Below are positions 1-13,078 of a stretch of DNA of 64,000 nt, one piece after another (within the stretch, counting starts at the first letter, position 1; each line of letters starts with the position of its first letter). The notes under the pieces are model-generated. The model was not told the DNA's origin. It saw only the letters and a program-made list of their open reading frames with translations, and did no database searches. The translations under genes were made by a program, and so were the position numbers. The DNA is from Polyodon spathula (Eukaryota; Chordata; Actinopteri; Acipenseriformes; Polyodontidae), in NCBI RefSeq assembly GCF_017654505.1, contig NC_054572.1:4204914-4268913 (forward strand). The letters run 5' to 3'.

Positions 1-1650
1 CAATTGCACACATGTGCAGCTACGCGCACCAACACAGAACAGGCACCTCTCCATAAATTGTAAGAGGGGACATATTCTGTCAACATACAAGAAGTGTGTG
101 ATGCCAACAACTACATCACAGATGTGTATACAAACTATCCAGGCTCCGCTCACGGCTCTTTTATCCTCGCTAATTTGAGGTAGCAGCTGTGTTTCAGCGG
201 GATAGACTGGTTGATAGGGGATAACGCTTACCCACTGAAGTGGTGGCTATTGACACTGCTGCTCAAACCCCAAGGTCCCTGCCGAACACAGAGGTAGATT
301 TTCCTACAGTACACTCCTCAGAAGGTTAGCAATATCATCGTGGCTTGTGTTTTACAGAACATAACTCTCCATAATGGTTGTTGAACTTACAGAGGGTTAT
401 GTGTTTGAGGGAAGCAGATTCTGAACTTGAAGCCCCAGCGGTGAAGTGCCAGGCTGGTCAGACAAAGCTTTATATATTACCTTTTTTGTATTTTGTAAAT
501 ATTCACCCTCCACCTCTAGGCTGCTAAAAAATTCGCAGCCCTGCTTGAGAGGTTTGGTCACCCTCCTCATGGGTTGCTGGATATTTTGAATTTTTTCAGG
601 CTTTTGTCTCCTTTCTTCTTTCTTTGGGTTTTAAAATGCCTCCTGTTCGCTATCGCAGATGCACAGGTGCTCTTAAAGGGAATGCTGAATCATTATTGGT
701 TGTAACCTTACTCTCCCCTTCCCCCCGTGCTTTGATTGGCTGGGCACATGATTCGCTATTTGATATGCGTTAGCCCACACGAGACCCAACTTGAAACCCA
801 ATCATGTTTTCGTGCGCTAATCACAGCGCTGCGTTAACACTGTCATTTTTGACCTAGCAATAGCGGCTGCGCTCATATTTAGTAAACAGGGCCCCTTGAG
901 TCACAAAAAGTGATTTATAAAATTGATTTGTTATTGCTACTGTTAAACATATGCTCTGGTTACTCTGTACGAGTGCTTCGAGCTCAAACCTCTCTCCAGG
1001 GATGCTCTTGAAAGGAGACAGCTCCATTTGGAAACGCTCTCAATGCCCACTCAAACCAGTTAAGTCAATAAAGATGGAGAGGTGCCAAGCCTGGGGCAAG
1101 CACAGCCCAAGCATACACAGTACCTGTCAGACACCAGCAGCACGTGTGCCTGCTTGTGATATGTCTATGGAAGACTGTGTGCGATTTAATCTAGGGAAAT
1201 TGAAAATTATTTGAACCCAGTTGCTTGACAGAGAGGCGCGTGCGCTGGGTCAATCTCCTTGCAGCTTTTCCCACAGTGTCTCTGTCCCACATTATGATCT
1301 GCTTGCAGAGTTAGTGTGAAGACTTAGGCTCTAGCAGCGGGCTTTCCTCGGGTTTTGATCTGCTGGTTAGGCAAAAAGCTTTAGAGGTGGGCATCCCTGT
1401 CTCCGTGGTAACCGTAGGTCCCAGACCTGCTTCCATTCCCTCCGGGACTTTGTACAATGAATGAGGTTCCCTTCCGATTCACTAGCTGTTGCTGGGCTCA
1501 GCTCTGCTTCGGGTCTGACTGCCTGCAGTCCTTCCCGCAGTGTTTCGTTGCCGCTCTGGTCTCTGTCTGCATGTTAAGCCACAAGCTGTACAGGTTGGCA
1601 TCCCTGCATATTGCTTCTTTGGTAATTGTGGGTCACTGATCTACAACCGT
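1..1650. other. MAGI3 intron 1 sequence, no recognised element
   Basis: Intronic position is inferred from the MAGI3 exon 1 location. No coding exon, RNA gene or repeat family is recognised; short open frames here have no homology I can name. Confidence 0.5.
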
Positions 1651-1654
1651 TCTT

Positions 1655-1990
1655 CGTGAACAAGGTTACAGCAACGGTAGTGGACTGTGCTCTGCACTGT
1701 ACCATACCGTGTGCACCGTACCGTACCATACCCTGTATTGTGTGTACCATGCACCGTACCATACCTCATACCGTACCCCATACCGTACCAGGGATATCAT
1801 GCGCTATATACTGTACATTGGGCATTATGCTATATGATTAGCACTATACAGTACCGGTTGTACCATACTGTGTATACTGTGCATTACCCACCATACTGTA
1901 TTGCACTGTGCATACTCTGTGCACTGTACCATACTGTTGCACTATAGACATGTTCTGTGTGTACCAAACATTGTACCATAGTAAACAGTA
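1655..1990. repeat. Degenerate GTACCATAC-type simple repeat
   Basis: Dense irregular copies of GTACCATAC / CCGTACCATAC / TGTGCACTGTACC over about 330 bp. The motif is diffuse rather than a fixed-period array. Short ORFs on both strands are consequences of the repeat. Confidence 0.7.
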
Positions 1991-2084
1991 CAGGTGTTAA
2001 GCATTCAATACAAGACAATACCATCATTTTACATATATAGATAAAATCGGTAAAAAAATGTTTTTAATTGAAACATCTGTTAAA

Positions 2085-2830
2085 AACGGGTGGGGAATCT
2101 CAGTATACACACTTTACAATATGATGTGTAGCAGTTCTGGTTTCTGATTAGGTTTAGTGTCCCTGGCATGTCTGATAAAGCACAATCTGTGCAAGTCAAA
2201 GCCACATTTTCCCAAGTTAGCTGGTACTTTGCGAACGTTTGGGCAATCGCTGTGCTGACGGAAACAGTATCTACAAAAGGTATGAACATGACATCAGCAC
2301 AAAACAAGCCAGGTTTATTCACCTTGAAATCATAGAAACAAAATAAAATTGACAGAACTAACCATCGGAAGACCCGTCGAAAATCACACTGGAAATTTCC
2401 ATCAATGCTTTCCATGCAGGTTTACCAACTAAGGCATCACCATTTTCTGTCAAATATTTACGATTAAGATTGTCGGCATTAGGCAGTGTTTTAGCTGATG
2501 GACAGGCAGTAGTGTTGCACAAAGTCATCGATACACACCTCTGCAATAAACAGTGGTTGCCCAGCAAAGCACAGCACTCTGACAAACTCATTAACAGTCA
2601 TTCTGCGCTCTCTTTTTATTAAAGCGTGTGTAAAAACCACATAAATGGATTGCTTGTCTCTCAGCTCACTTTCTTGTTTTAGTTTAATGTGTCGCTTATT
2701 TTTCAGGATGTTCTTGTATTGTCAGCGTGAACGTGCACCTCAATGCAGCAGTAATTTCAGTGCTATGCATCCTCTGCCTCACCTCACCCACTTCTGCTAT
2801 TTTTGCTTTTTGCATACTTCCAAACATTCA
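2085..2830 (-). mobile_element. hAT-like (CGGBP1-associated type) transposase remnant
   Basis: Minus-strand frames read MTVNEFVRVLCFAGQPLF, then CMESIDGNFQCDF, then FCADVMFIPFVDTVSVS, TAIAQTFAKYQLTWENVAL and TCTDCALSDMPG. The order (zinc-finger-proximal segment, an E-S/D-D-like box, then TVxQAIxQTLxKYxIxWENV) resembles hAT-superfamily transposases carrying CGGBP1-like N-termini. Stops and frame changes show it is dead. No terminal repeats were found. Confidence 0.5.
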
Positions 2831-3386
2831 TTTTCTTTTGAATATTCATGAACTGATTTACGTTTTCTCCCCATTCCTCATCCACTAAAAATATTATATT
2901 TTCGTGTATTTCAATTTAGTTTTTGATCAAGCTAGTAGTTACTACGCCCAGCAATTGCCAGTATAATCAGACTTTGACAGGCCAACATAATCAGGTGATA
3001 ATGTGTTTGTGAAGTGACAGAGAACCCTCCCCACGGAGGACAGGCATGGCAGCCTCTAGTATGCAGACCAGCACCAAACTGGAGACCAAGGTTCCAGCAG
3101 CCTCAAAGACCGGCACAGCCGACTCCTGTTAAAGGAGAGGAAAGGGGGAACTCCGGTAAGTTCCGTTGTCAAGCGCAAAGGCTAAAGCCTCAGACTAAGC
3201 CTTCGACAAAGCAGCAGCCCTAGCAATTTGTTGCCACAGGCCCAGGGCCCCTTTTCACGGAGTCACCTGGAATACTGGCCTCAATGCACCTTGGACACCT
3301 GAGTGCTCAATACTGTACAAACCAGCTAGTCTCTGCAATTTAAACATAGGTCCTCCTCCATTTTGCGGCGTGATAAGTTAGTCACA
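2831..3386. other. Unassigned intronic stretch with a proline/glutamine-rich short ORF
   Basis: A 69-codon plus-strand frame (3014-3223) is rich in Pro, Gln, Arg and Lys. It looks vaguely like a retrotransposon gag tail, but I recognise no domain and leave it uncalled. Confidence 0.3.
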
Positions 3387-4024
3387 GCCTGTCTTCAGCC
3401 TCGTGAGCGCGGTCGGCGCCTGTCTTCAGCCTCGTGAGCGCGGTCGGCGCCTGTCTTCAGCCTCGTGAGCGCGGTCGGCGCCTGTCTTCAGCCTCGTGAG
3501 CGCGGTCGGCGCCTGTCTTCAGCCTCGTGAGCGCGGTCGGCGCCTGTCTTCAGCCTCGTGAGCGCGGTCGGCGCCTGTCTTCAGCCTCGTGAGCGCGGTC
3601 GGCGCCTGTCTTCAGCCTCGTGAGCGCGGTCGGCGCCTGTCTTCAGCCTCGTGAGCTCGGTCGGCGCCTGTCTTCAGCCTCGTGAGAGCTCGGTCGGCGC
3701 CTGTCTTCAGCGGTCGGCGCCTGTCTTCAGCCTCGTGAGCTCGGTCGGCGCCTGTCTTCAGCCTCGTGAGCGCGGTCGGCGCCTGTCTTCAGCCTCGTGA
3801 GCGCGGTCGGCGCCTGTCTTCAGCCTCGTGAGCGCGGTCGGCGCCTGTCTTCAGCCTCGTGAGCGCGGTCGGCGCCTGTCTTCAGCCTCGTGAGCGCGGT
3901 CGGCGCCTGTCTTCAGCCTCGTGAGCGCGGTCGGCGCCTGTCTTCAGCCTCGTGAGCGCGGTCGGCGCCTGTCTTCAGCCTCGTGAGCGCGGTCGGCGCC
4001 TGTCTTCAGCCTCGTGAGCGCGGT
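3387..4024. repeat. 31-bp GC-rich minisatellite (about 20 copies)
   Basis: Near-perfect head-to-tail copies of a 31-bp unit containing CTTCAGCCTCGTGAGCGCGG and TCGGCGCCTGT. Each unit holds five CpGs, so the array is a CpG-dense patch inside MAGI3 intron 1. A few units have T for G or are shortened (3660-3735). The array ends exactly at the fold-back element starting at 4024. Confidence 0.97.
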
Positions 4025-4370
4025 GAGTAGTTTTTCGAGATTTACAATTATACTGTAAATTCACTAAATACAGTATAATTGTAAATCTCGAAAAACTACT
4101 CGCTTCTAAATCTTTTGTAGTCATCTTTGTATTACTTTAGTATAAATAAATGTTAATTTGGATTCATATGTTGTTTTTTTCTGACTTTATGTGAACGAAG
4201 ACACACATTTGCCCATTTTCCCATTGGAAATAGTGATATTTTGAAATATCACTGTCCTGGTCACAAAAGCAAAGTTTGTGGGGAACAATAGCCATTTTCT
4301 GTACTTTTGAGGCATAAGCAATTAGGAAATAACACTTACTACCCAGGAACAAAAATTGTTTTACATAGTG
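4024..4370. mobile_element. Fold-back repeat element, copy 1
   Basis: Starts with a hairpin: GTAGTTTTTCGAGATTTAC at 4028-4046 pairs with its complement at about 4079-4097. A conserved ~260-bp body follows, shared with copy 2 at 19027-19400, including an inner palindrome GTGATATTTTGAAATATCAC. The outer left arm present in copy 2 is missing, cut by the adjoining minisatellite. No ORF. The family is not named. Confidence 0.75.
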
Positions 4371-4556
4371 TAATCAAAGGATTAAAGCCTGCTGGTTGAA
4401 CCCTGACTTAAAGTAAAATACTGTGTACCGTGTTTTAATATGCATTTCATTCAGGGAAAGTCTTTGTTCATCCTCCATGTTAGTTTAGCCCAGAGGTGGA
4501 GCTACCAAGGGCTAAGCTATATAAAGGCTGAGTTCTGCCATATAGGGGGTGGGTAC

Positions 4557-4590
<34 letters not shown>
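4557..4590. repeat. (GA)n microsatellite
   Basis: Uninterrupted GA dinucleotide run. Confidence 0.95.
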
Positions 4591-4594
<4 letters not shown>

Positions 4595-4805
4595 ACAGTT
4601 TGTTACCCTGCTCAGTTTAGTTATTTTATTTTGTTCCAGAGCTCTGTGTTCTTCTGTCTTCAGCTACGTAATAAAGACTGCACTTTAGCATTGAACCTCA
4701 GACTCCAGTTTGCTTTCTGCACTACCACAATACCTCCATGACAATACCTTTATACATGCACGCACACTCACACAGCAGATAGACACAGGGATACACATAA
4801 GCAGA

Positions 4806-4806
<1 letters not shown>

Positions 4807-4842
<36 letters not shown>
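4807..4842. repeat. (CA)n microsatellite
   Basis: Uninterrupted AC/CA dinucleotide run of about 18 units. Confidence 0.95.
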
Positions 4843-4845
<3 letters not shown>

Positions 4846-7800
4846 CCTCCTCTACTCCATTCAGAACACGGCTGTATTCACCAAGCGAAACTCAAAAGGT
4901 ACAAAACTGCTGCACTGGGTAAACAAAAGAAAATATTCCTTGGCATGGGAAACTCAGGATTTGAGTCATGAAACCCATTAGTGAAAACCTGTTGCAAACA
5001 GAACAGGAGAATAGAGTCTCAAAAGGGTTCTATTACATACAGCTGCATAAAAGGAAGAAAATGAAATACTGAGGCCGACTTCAAGACCCCTCAGCTGAAT
5101 TGTTACTTAGAGACACTACAATTTATACTTCTACTACACTAGCAGATTTCAAATGTCTTACATACTGTATCGGTGGTTTTAAGCGACGAAGTACGACCTG
5201 TGTTCAGAATACTGTATGTCATTCGCTCTTTAAATTGAATGCGAGAAGTCTAGAACTCCTTCACAGGTTTCTTGCCTGTGGCTTACCACCTCTGACGATA
5301 AATACCTGAAGCAACAGTCACCATTCATGTGCCATGTGTTTGTAGTTTTCAAATTAATTAGGATGGTGTTTCAATGGAAAAGAGGATGGTAAATTAATTG
5401 CAGCTATGAAATACAGCTGTAGTTTTCACCCATTATGAGGCAGTGGGGACACATTAGAGCTCGGAATAGGCACTAGCTGGCAACATTGCAGCACGAGTGC
5501 TGGAAACGACCGAGTGACAGATAGAGTACACAGGAACAGGAACAGCTGTCAGTGCACACTTCAGGGACAGCTGTCATCGGAGACAGGAAGCAACAAGGCA
5601 GCCTTTCCCCTTTTCGTTTGAACAAATCTCTTCCAAAGCCAAGACCATCACTATCAGAAAATCAAGGCAAGGCAATCCAAGCAATTCTTTCAGAACGTGG
5701 AAACGTTACCGTCAAAACACCCTGAGCATTCACAGGCTTCTTTCTCAATAACCCATTCCAGACAAGAAAAAAACATTTTAGGAACTGAAAATGATGAATC
5801 CCAGGCAGAATTCCACATGTAGTGCAATTCAAGATTGAGATGTGTATACATTTACAACAAGCTTTCAACTCTCCAGCTTCTGCCTTTAATTCTGATTCCA
5901 CGTGTAGCGCAGTTCAAGATTGTTCATCCTGAAGACTAGCATCTATACAAACAGGCTACATACGCAAGAGCTTGATTACAGTGGAGTATGCCAAGCATGC
6001 TTCCACTCCAACACAAAAAGTAATCCAAAAATCGCCAACCTTGAAACATCCTGCCAATTAGCACAGACATCCACTGCCAGCAGTGTTTTTAAAGAGACAG
6101 CCATACTAAGTTTAAAGAAAAAAATATTACATTTCTAAATAAAAAAATAAAAAAATCACATTGTGCCAGAATCCATCTGAAGTGTAAACAGGTACCTCTT
6201 TGTTACTATATATGAAGACAATAACCACACTAAAAGGTAAATGCATGCTGTAAACATCAGACTTGTTCTTGCTGCTAAGTTGGTCATATTCTTTGAACTG
6301 CGAGCTGCCAGTATTCGACTCACCCGCTACCACATTGGTCACATTATTACACATTTAAACACAACTATGAGGCATTGACAGCAACACAAAGACATTCATA
6401 GGAAACGTCCTCTTTAATTGGAGTGTAGATCTTCCGGAGAGATGCTATAACTGAGTGGAAAGCAGGGGACTCAAGGCATTCTGGGATCAGCAGTACAGAA
6501 GAACACATCACTTACAGACACACAGTTTCAGTCAGTGAGACACAATGAGCCACATGCACTCATTTATTCATGACACAGTACAATCATTTAAAACACCCTG
6601 TCAATTTCAACAGCCAAGCCCATGATTGGAGGAATCCTGGCAGTGAAGGGAATCTACTGTTGTAATGAAACTGCTCATCTTTTTCACATTTCGATACGAT
6701 GACAGGAGTGAATAGAGAGCTATTCTCTATCCACAAAGCCTGAGACAGTACCAGCAAAACAGCTTATAAAAACACACTGCTGCAAAATCCTGATTATTGA
6801 TTTATTGATTTGCACGTAGGTCTGCAACAGCACAAGGCAATAGGAGGGACAGTAAAATGATTCATCTGGACAGACAGATTCCCATATCAATCCATGACTA
6901 TGCAATGCAGGTGTGCATCAGATCAACTATTCTAAGTCCTTTACATAATCAGATTAGGGCAATGACAAATATCTCAAGGCAAAACTATGAGGGAGCCCCT
7001 AAGTGTGGCTGGTAAGAAGATCACTGTGGTGGCTCACATCAGCACTGAATCATGTGGTGGATTAAATAAGGCCCTTAGGGTCCAGCGAGATCGCTCTCTG
7101 CTGGGGGTTTTCAACCTGTTTTTGTGTGGGAGTGGATTTCGAATAAACACCCAGGGACCTCTGTAAATGATAGTATTTAAAATGTAATATCCTGTTCAAA
7201 AGCTACAGATTAATTTGCATTAAGCTTTCAAAACACAGACAGGGATTACTGGCCCTTCCTACAGATAGACAGTAGATTTCAGTTTCTCTATACAGACTTC
7301 AATTGTGTGTGTGATTACTGAGAATTTCAGCCTGGTTGTTAAGTAAAGGGAAGCTGGCTGTGACAGTATGAAAGACCCTCTATAAAATGAATACTGACTT
7401 TGAAACCAACACTGAAGTGCCAAGTGTGTCTTGTGAGGTTGACATTTAAACATATATTAGTGCCAATGGCTTTACAATTATAACCTTGTGTTCCAGTGTC
7501 ACGGCTTGAATTTCAGGGCGGGATTGCAGGAATCGTGATTTTCCAAGTTGCTCCCGCATATCTGCAACTTTCAGCGCAGGAAAATCCTGCAGAGATATTT
7601 TAAGACACCAAGCTATTGTATTTCACCCAATTTAGAATGCCTGATACGCTACAACAGTCTCTAAGGAAGTGGGTGTCAGTGATGAAAGCACTGTGAGCTG
7701 CATTCTGAGTAGTGCTAATTAAAATAAATAAATAATAAAAGTAGTGCTGGATATTTTAAGTGCCGCGAGACTTTATTCTCTCGTACGTGATTCTCGGCCG

Positions 7801-9352
7801 CTATCTTTAAGCATTATAGGAACTCAGTACACTGCAGTAAGTAAACAGTTTTGAAAAAAAAGACAATATTAATTTTGCAAGCGGTGACTTTTGCTTTAAC
7901 TCTTAAAACTCAGCCCATTCATTTTGGACCAAAGGTTACACACATATTACTCAGGCTCTGTAAAAGCCACCTACCTGTTCATGGCTTGTTTAAAAGTACA
8001 AGTACAGCCTCGGGGCTTTCCAGTGTGTGTGCGATACTCCTAGCCGGAACTACGACTGCTGAAGTTAAGCCCCTCATCATGTGACATAGCATGAAAGTAC
8101 ATTTTGTTAGCTTTTCATTTGTATGTTACATGCATGCAGTACAAACTATCCAGTAGTTAAACATACATAAATGAAAACAGTGAAAAACAGACAGAAATAG
8201 GGCTGAGTGTAAAGAGTTATAAAGAAAGAAATGGAGTGCTGGTTAAAATGAAAAGCACCTTTTTCTTCTGCTGCAGCAAAAACTTCATGTCAGGCAAAAG
8301 CAATGGAGAGTGCTCTGTCTCACAGGGATGAGCAGCTGTTAGATCTCCTGAAAGCATCTTATTTTAAAGCAACACCAGTGTGAATGATGATGCAGTAAAA
8401 TATAGTTTTTTATATGCAAAAGTGCCTTTTTTTTGCCATTCCCTCCCAAAATTTTGGAATTCCCCCCACTGGCTGCAGCATAGGGGGGGAAATCCCCTCC
8501 AGCACGCAAAAATGAAATTCAAGCCCTGAGTGCTTTTAATCAAGAGAGCAAAACTTAAGTGAGACATAAATGCATGATTGCTGGTTCATTTTTCACATCG
8601 GCACCGTGGCACCATTGCTCGAGTCGTCGCCCCCCCCCACCATGTTTTGTTATCTAGCCACTTTGCAAATAAACTGTATGGTTCCCCCCCCCAAAAAGTA
8701 AATAAAATAAAATTGCTTACAAGCACTAGGATTATGTGAGTCAACGGTTTCCACAGCGCTTTCACACACACAGACAGACACTTGCAATGCAATACATAAA
8801 GCAGCTGCGGAGGCCAGCCCTGGCACTATGGCAACAGCGCACTGCAAAGACAGTGACAAAGGAGAAAGCACCGCAGGCTGGAGTTCACATGTCAAAAAGA
8901 GAAAGGACATCTTAAACAGGACTAATTCACATACATATGTTTTTAAAATAATGCAAGCTATACCTTTATCAAATTTAATTACTGCAGCAGTCACGGTGAA
9001 TGCCAGAGAGAGAAGGTTGATGTGGAAATATTTCAGATTTCAGCCAGATGACAACAGCAATCTGGTTGAAAGCAGTCAGCCAAAATGTCAAAAGTGTTTT
9101 AAAGAAGTGAAAAACAAAACGAAGAAATGCCACCAATTTCCTGAAATATCTTTCAGATCGCCACCCCGATCTCTGTGCCGAAGTTCGCTTTGACTGAGGC
9201 TTCTTCCATTCTTTTAGTTTAAGTGAATCCCAGTGCATCCTACTTATAAAAAAGTCCCAGTAAAGATAACACATAAAACAGGAATGTGCTAGAAGCGGAT
9301 CAAAAGGGAGTTCATTGATGTTTATTTATTTATTTATTCATTCTCTCAAAAT
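4843..9352. other. MAGI3 intron 1, no recognised element
   Basis: No exon, RNA gene or clear repeat family could be identified. Homopolymer patches occur near 8430-8480 and 8630-8700. Short ORFs have no recognisable domains. Confidence 0.4.
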
Positions 9353-9815
9353 ATGTTTTTTTTCACCCCGGTTTTCTCCCCAGTCTGCTCAATTGTTATT
9401 TGTATCCCAGTTCACCACTGCACCACCCCGGCAACTCGGGAAACGGAGGCTGGAACACACGTCCTCCGAAACGTGCTCCTGCCAATCCAACATTTTACAC
9501 ACTGCGATCCACAGCGAGGCCACCAGACCTATAGTGCCAGAGGACAACACAGATCTGACTGGCTCCACTGCAGACCTGCAGGTGCTCTATCAGCCACAGG
9601 GGGCGCTGGTGTGCGGTGAACCGTGGATTGCCCTGCTGACCTAAGCCCTCCCTACCAAGACAGCGCTTGGCCAATTGTGGGCCGCCCCCTAAGAACCGCC
9701 AATCACAGTTGGCAACGACATAGCCTGGATTCAAACATGTGATCTCCAGGCTATAGGGCACATCCTGTACTCCACGCGGAGCGCCTTTACTGGATGCACC
9801 ACCCGGCAGCCCCAA
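9353..9815 (-). mobile_element. tRNA-derived SINE, minus orientation
   Basis: The reverse complement begins with a tRNA-like head (GTGGTGCATCCAGTAAAGGC, then a B-box-like GTTTGAATCC) and shares the body of the SINE at 51589-52120. A TTTA-rich run at 9320-9343 is the complement of a simple A-rich tail. About 463 bp, diverged. Confidence 0.85.
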
Positions 9816-10227
9816 TGTTTCTTTATTTCATCATTGCAGAGCATTTGCTAGAAGCTGCAAAAATATAATTTGCTGACGTGTCATAAAACTGTACCGCATA
9901 TCAAAAATGTTATCAATGTTTTTATATTCTTTGGAGTGTTAATCTGTATTTTATGTGCATGTAATGTGATAGCTGTGACAATCCTGGGTTTTGAATTACG
10001 TGCACGGGCAGTGGAAAGAGCTGAATGAATACAGACTTCATTGCCAGCATATCAATTTCCCTAACAGGAACAATGTGACGCTTCAAGCTTCCGAGTCACA
10101 CTACAGTCTGTCATTGCAAACGGCTACAGGTTCAGCATGAAAGCAATACAAAGTACTTACAGTTTATTATAATAGCCAGAATGGTTGTCTTTTGTCTAAT
10201 TTACTTTCTCTGCAAGATTTGTAACAA

Positions 10228-10290
10228 CGAAACAACTTGATGGGTCGAATGGCCTCCTCTCGCCAGTAAAAAGCCTTATGTTCTTATTTA
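10228..10290 (+). mobile_element. CR1-like LINE 3' tail fragment
   Basis: Contains GATGGGTCGAATGGCCTCC and TTATGTTCTTAT, the 3' terminal motif shared with four or five other LINE fragments in this window. Only about 60 bp remain. Confidence 0.7.
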
Positions 10291-11404
10291 AGGTGCACTG
10301 GGGCCTTGTTTTGATGGAGACATTTGGCTTCAATATGCTTAAACAGAATCTGCTCTAATAGCACGTAAGAGGAAGGCATCTGCATTAGTGGCCCATTTGT
10401 TTTAGAAATGTAACATTAAATACACTTCTCAGATCCCCCTGTATGTAAAACATCTGGCCGAGTTATAAAAAGTCTGCTTGAAGGACAGTATTTCTGTGTT
10501 ACTTTGTTATATATAAGAATTAAGAGATTCCTTGTAATTGGAGTGTCTTTGACACAAAGTGTTGTTCTTTCTTACCAGTTCAGTCCATCACTGCTCTCAT
10601 AACTGTGCCAACCCTGATGCATGCAGTTGTGTTGTGTGTCACCACATTACCATTACGATCTGCACTGCATATTCAGCATTACCGTGCAAGCAAAATCAAT
10701 CGTTTCCCAGGACCCCTTCGAACAGACGGGAAAATACTGTGCTTTTTCAGGACAACAACTTAGGTGCAAAAGTGTATCTTCACCAGTCAAGGATTTTTCC
10801 TTCTTTTCTCCATCCGCAATTCCTGCTCAATATATCGACTGCGCTTCAAAATTATTATTTTTTTTATCTTCACCTTGAAGTAAAAAAAAAAAAAAAAAAA
10901 AAGGTCAATAGAAGAAAAACAACGACGCACAGCACACAACCAACTGACTCTCCTGCAGATTCTTTTAACATGTTTCAAATTGACAGGTGTACAATTAACA
11001 GCCTTTCCTCCTCAGAAATGCAGTGCTAAGGCTTCTGAAAACTAAAAACATAATGCCATATTGACTGTGCCTTGCTATCACTGCCATGACCAATGGTTAC
11101 ATACAGATAGCAAGAGTAATCAATAGCAGCAGACCGAGGAGTGAGCCACCTGTCAATCACTCAAGCCCTTTGCGTGAGGGCATATCGGTGGGCGGAGCAC
11201 TTGCTGGGATTAACCACATTCCTGAACATTCGCTGCATTTGTACAATTTCATTAATGCAGGTAAAACACGGTCACTGTTGCATGAGAAAAACAAAAAAAC
11301 TAACAAAAATATTACGTAATAAATCTGACTTAGAAAAATATACTACTCATAAGCAATATTATTGAATAATCCATCTTCATTCATGCATCTCTTCAAAAGG
11401 ATCT

Positions 11405-11698
11405 CTTCGCCTCTGCGCAACCCTTCCCCTTCGAACTTCGCCTCTGCGCAACCCTTCCCCTTCGAACTTCGCCTCTGCGCAACCCTTCCCCTTCGAACTT
11501 CGCCTCTGCGCAACCCTTCCCCTTCGAACTTCGCCTCTGCGCAACCCTTCCCCTTCGTACTTCGCCTCTGCGCAACCGTTCCCCTTCGTACTTCGCCTCT
11601 GCGCAACCGTTCCCCTTCGTACTTCGCCTCTGCGCAACCCTTCCCCTTCGTACTTTGCCTCTGCGCAACCCTTCCCCTTCGTATTTTGCCTCTGTGCA
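11405..11698. repeat. 31-bp minisatellite (about 9.5 copies)
   Basis: Tandem copies of TTCGCCTCTGCGCAACCCTT + CCCCTTCGAAC. Because 31 is not a multiple of 3 and the unit lacks stops, several overlapping ORFs run through it on both strands (up to 167 codons). These are repeat artefacts rather than genes. Confidence 0.97.
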
Positions 11699-12014
11699 GG
11701 AGTGGGATTTTTTTCTATAAGCGTAACCATATAAAAATCTGGTCTTGCAATGACTGAGCAGCAGCCCCATTGGGCTTATTATAAAAATAGATTTATTTGA
11801 CACCTGCTGGCTGCCAAATCTCAAAATCCTTGAAGTTCTGTTAAGAGCCTCCCCCTTCCTTCCAACCCAAACACACACACACACAGAGCCCACCACTTTA
11901 CCAAGCTCAGACTACCAAGTACGGATGTACACATGATTCATTAGCTACAAGCACAGCTGTGCTGCACCAGTCACACCACATCGGCGTTTCTGTATTCTTT
12001 ACTGTGCTGCAGTG

Positions 12015-13078
12015 CATGATAGATATGAGAAATTCCAGCCAGGCTTCCGTCCTGCTCACAGTAATGAATCAGAGTGGCAAACGCCATGCTGTTATCTTCT
12101 GAATCAGGCCTGGCCTCGCTCCTCATCCTTCTAGATCTAAGAGCAGCTCTCTTCCCCACTGACAGTCCCGTTTTAATTGACCGCCTTGAGGTTGTAGGTC
12201 TGTCAGGTTGCGCCCTGTCTTGGTTTAATCCTATCTTTCCAATAGGCTACAATATGTTCAAATGAAGGAGCACTCCTCCTTATCTAGTTGCGTGTGGCGT
12301 CCTGCAGGGCTCTGTTCTTGGACCTGTCTCGTTTCCCCTGTATATGCTTCCCCCTCGGTGATGATGTCCATAGACACAAGGTAAACTGTCACTGCTGCGC
12401 TGATGACACACAACTGCATCTATCTCTCTGAAACCAGGTGATTCTACACCTGCAAATACCTTAACTACCTGTCTCACTGATATTAAGAAATGGATGTCAA
12501 CTCATTTTGTACTGTTACATTCTGACAAAACAGAAGTTATCATTTTGGAGTCAAGAAATCAACGAGAGAGCATAAATCAATGTGCCTGTGCAGTGGACAG
12601 CTGCCCCACTGAGTCAAAGACCGAAATCTGGGTGTCATTTTTGACCCTTATCTTTCATTTGAATCTCACATTAGGAACGTAACTAAAAAGTGTCTTTTTT
12701 CCACCTAAGAAATACTGCTAAATGAAATACTGCTTTCTCTCAGCACAGGATGCCGAGACTGATGTATGCCTTTGTAACTTCCAGAACAGACTATTGTAAT
12801 GCCCTATTTTCTGGTATTCCAAATTGTGTTTTGTCCAGATTGCAGCTCATGCAAAATGCTGCCGACAGAATTCTAACGAAAACAAGAAAGTTTGATTATA
12901 TTACGCGGGTGCTGGCATCCCTACACTCGCTCCCAATACTATACGGGATTGCTTTTAATCTATAAAGCCTATAATTGGTTAGCTCCATCCTACCTGAGTG
13001 TCTTATCGTTCCTGTGTGTTCCAGGTCACCCGCTCCGATCTCAGGATGCTGAGTACCTCACCGTTCCAAACATTTAAA
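12015..13078 (+). mobile_element. L2-clade LINE fragment (reverse transcriptase remnant)
   Basis: Plus-strand pieces in shifting frames: [10 protein letters not shown] (12297-12330), CADDTQLHL (12395-12420), ITDIKKWMSTHF, DKTEVIILES, then FVTSRTDYCNALFSGIP, LQLMQNAADRIL and NWLAPSYLSV. This is the L2 RT palm-to-thumb order. Stops and shifts make it non-functional; the 5' and 3' ends are missing. Confidence 0.85.

Noticed and set aside
8828..9193. 121-codon plus-strand ORF
   Set aside because: No recognisable domain and an overlapping 99-codon ORF on the opposite strand; likely chance.
11343..11896. Overlapping ORFs with a 31-residue Arg/Glu/Gly-rich repeat
   Set aside because: Artefact of a 31-bp stop-free minisatellite; several frames are open on both strands.
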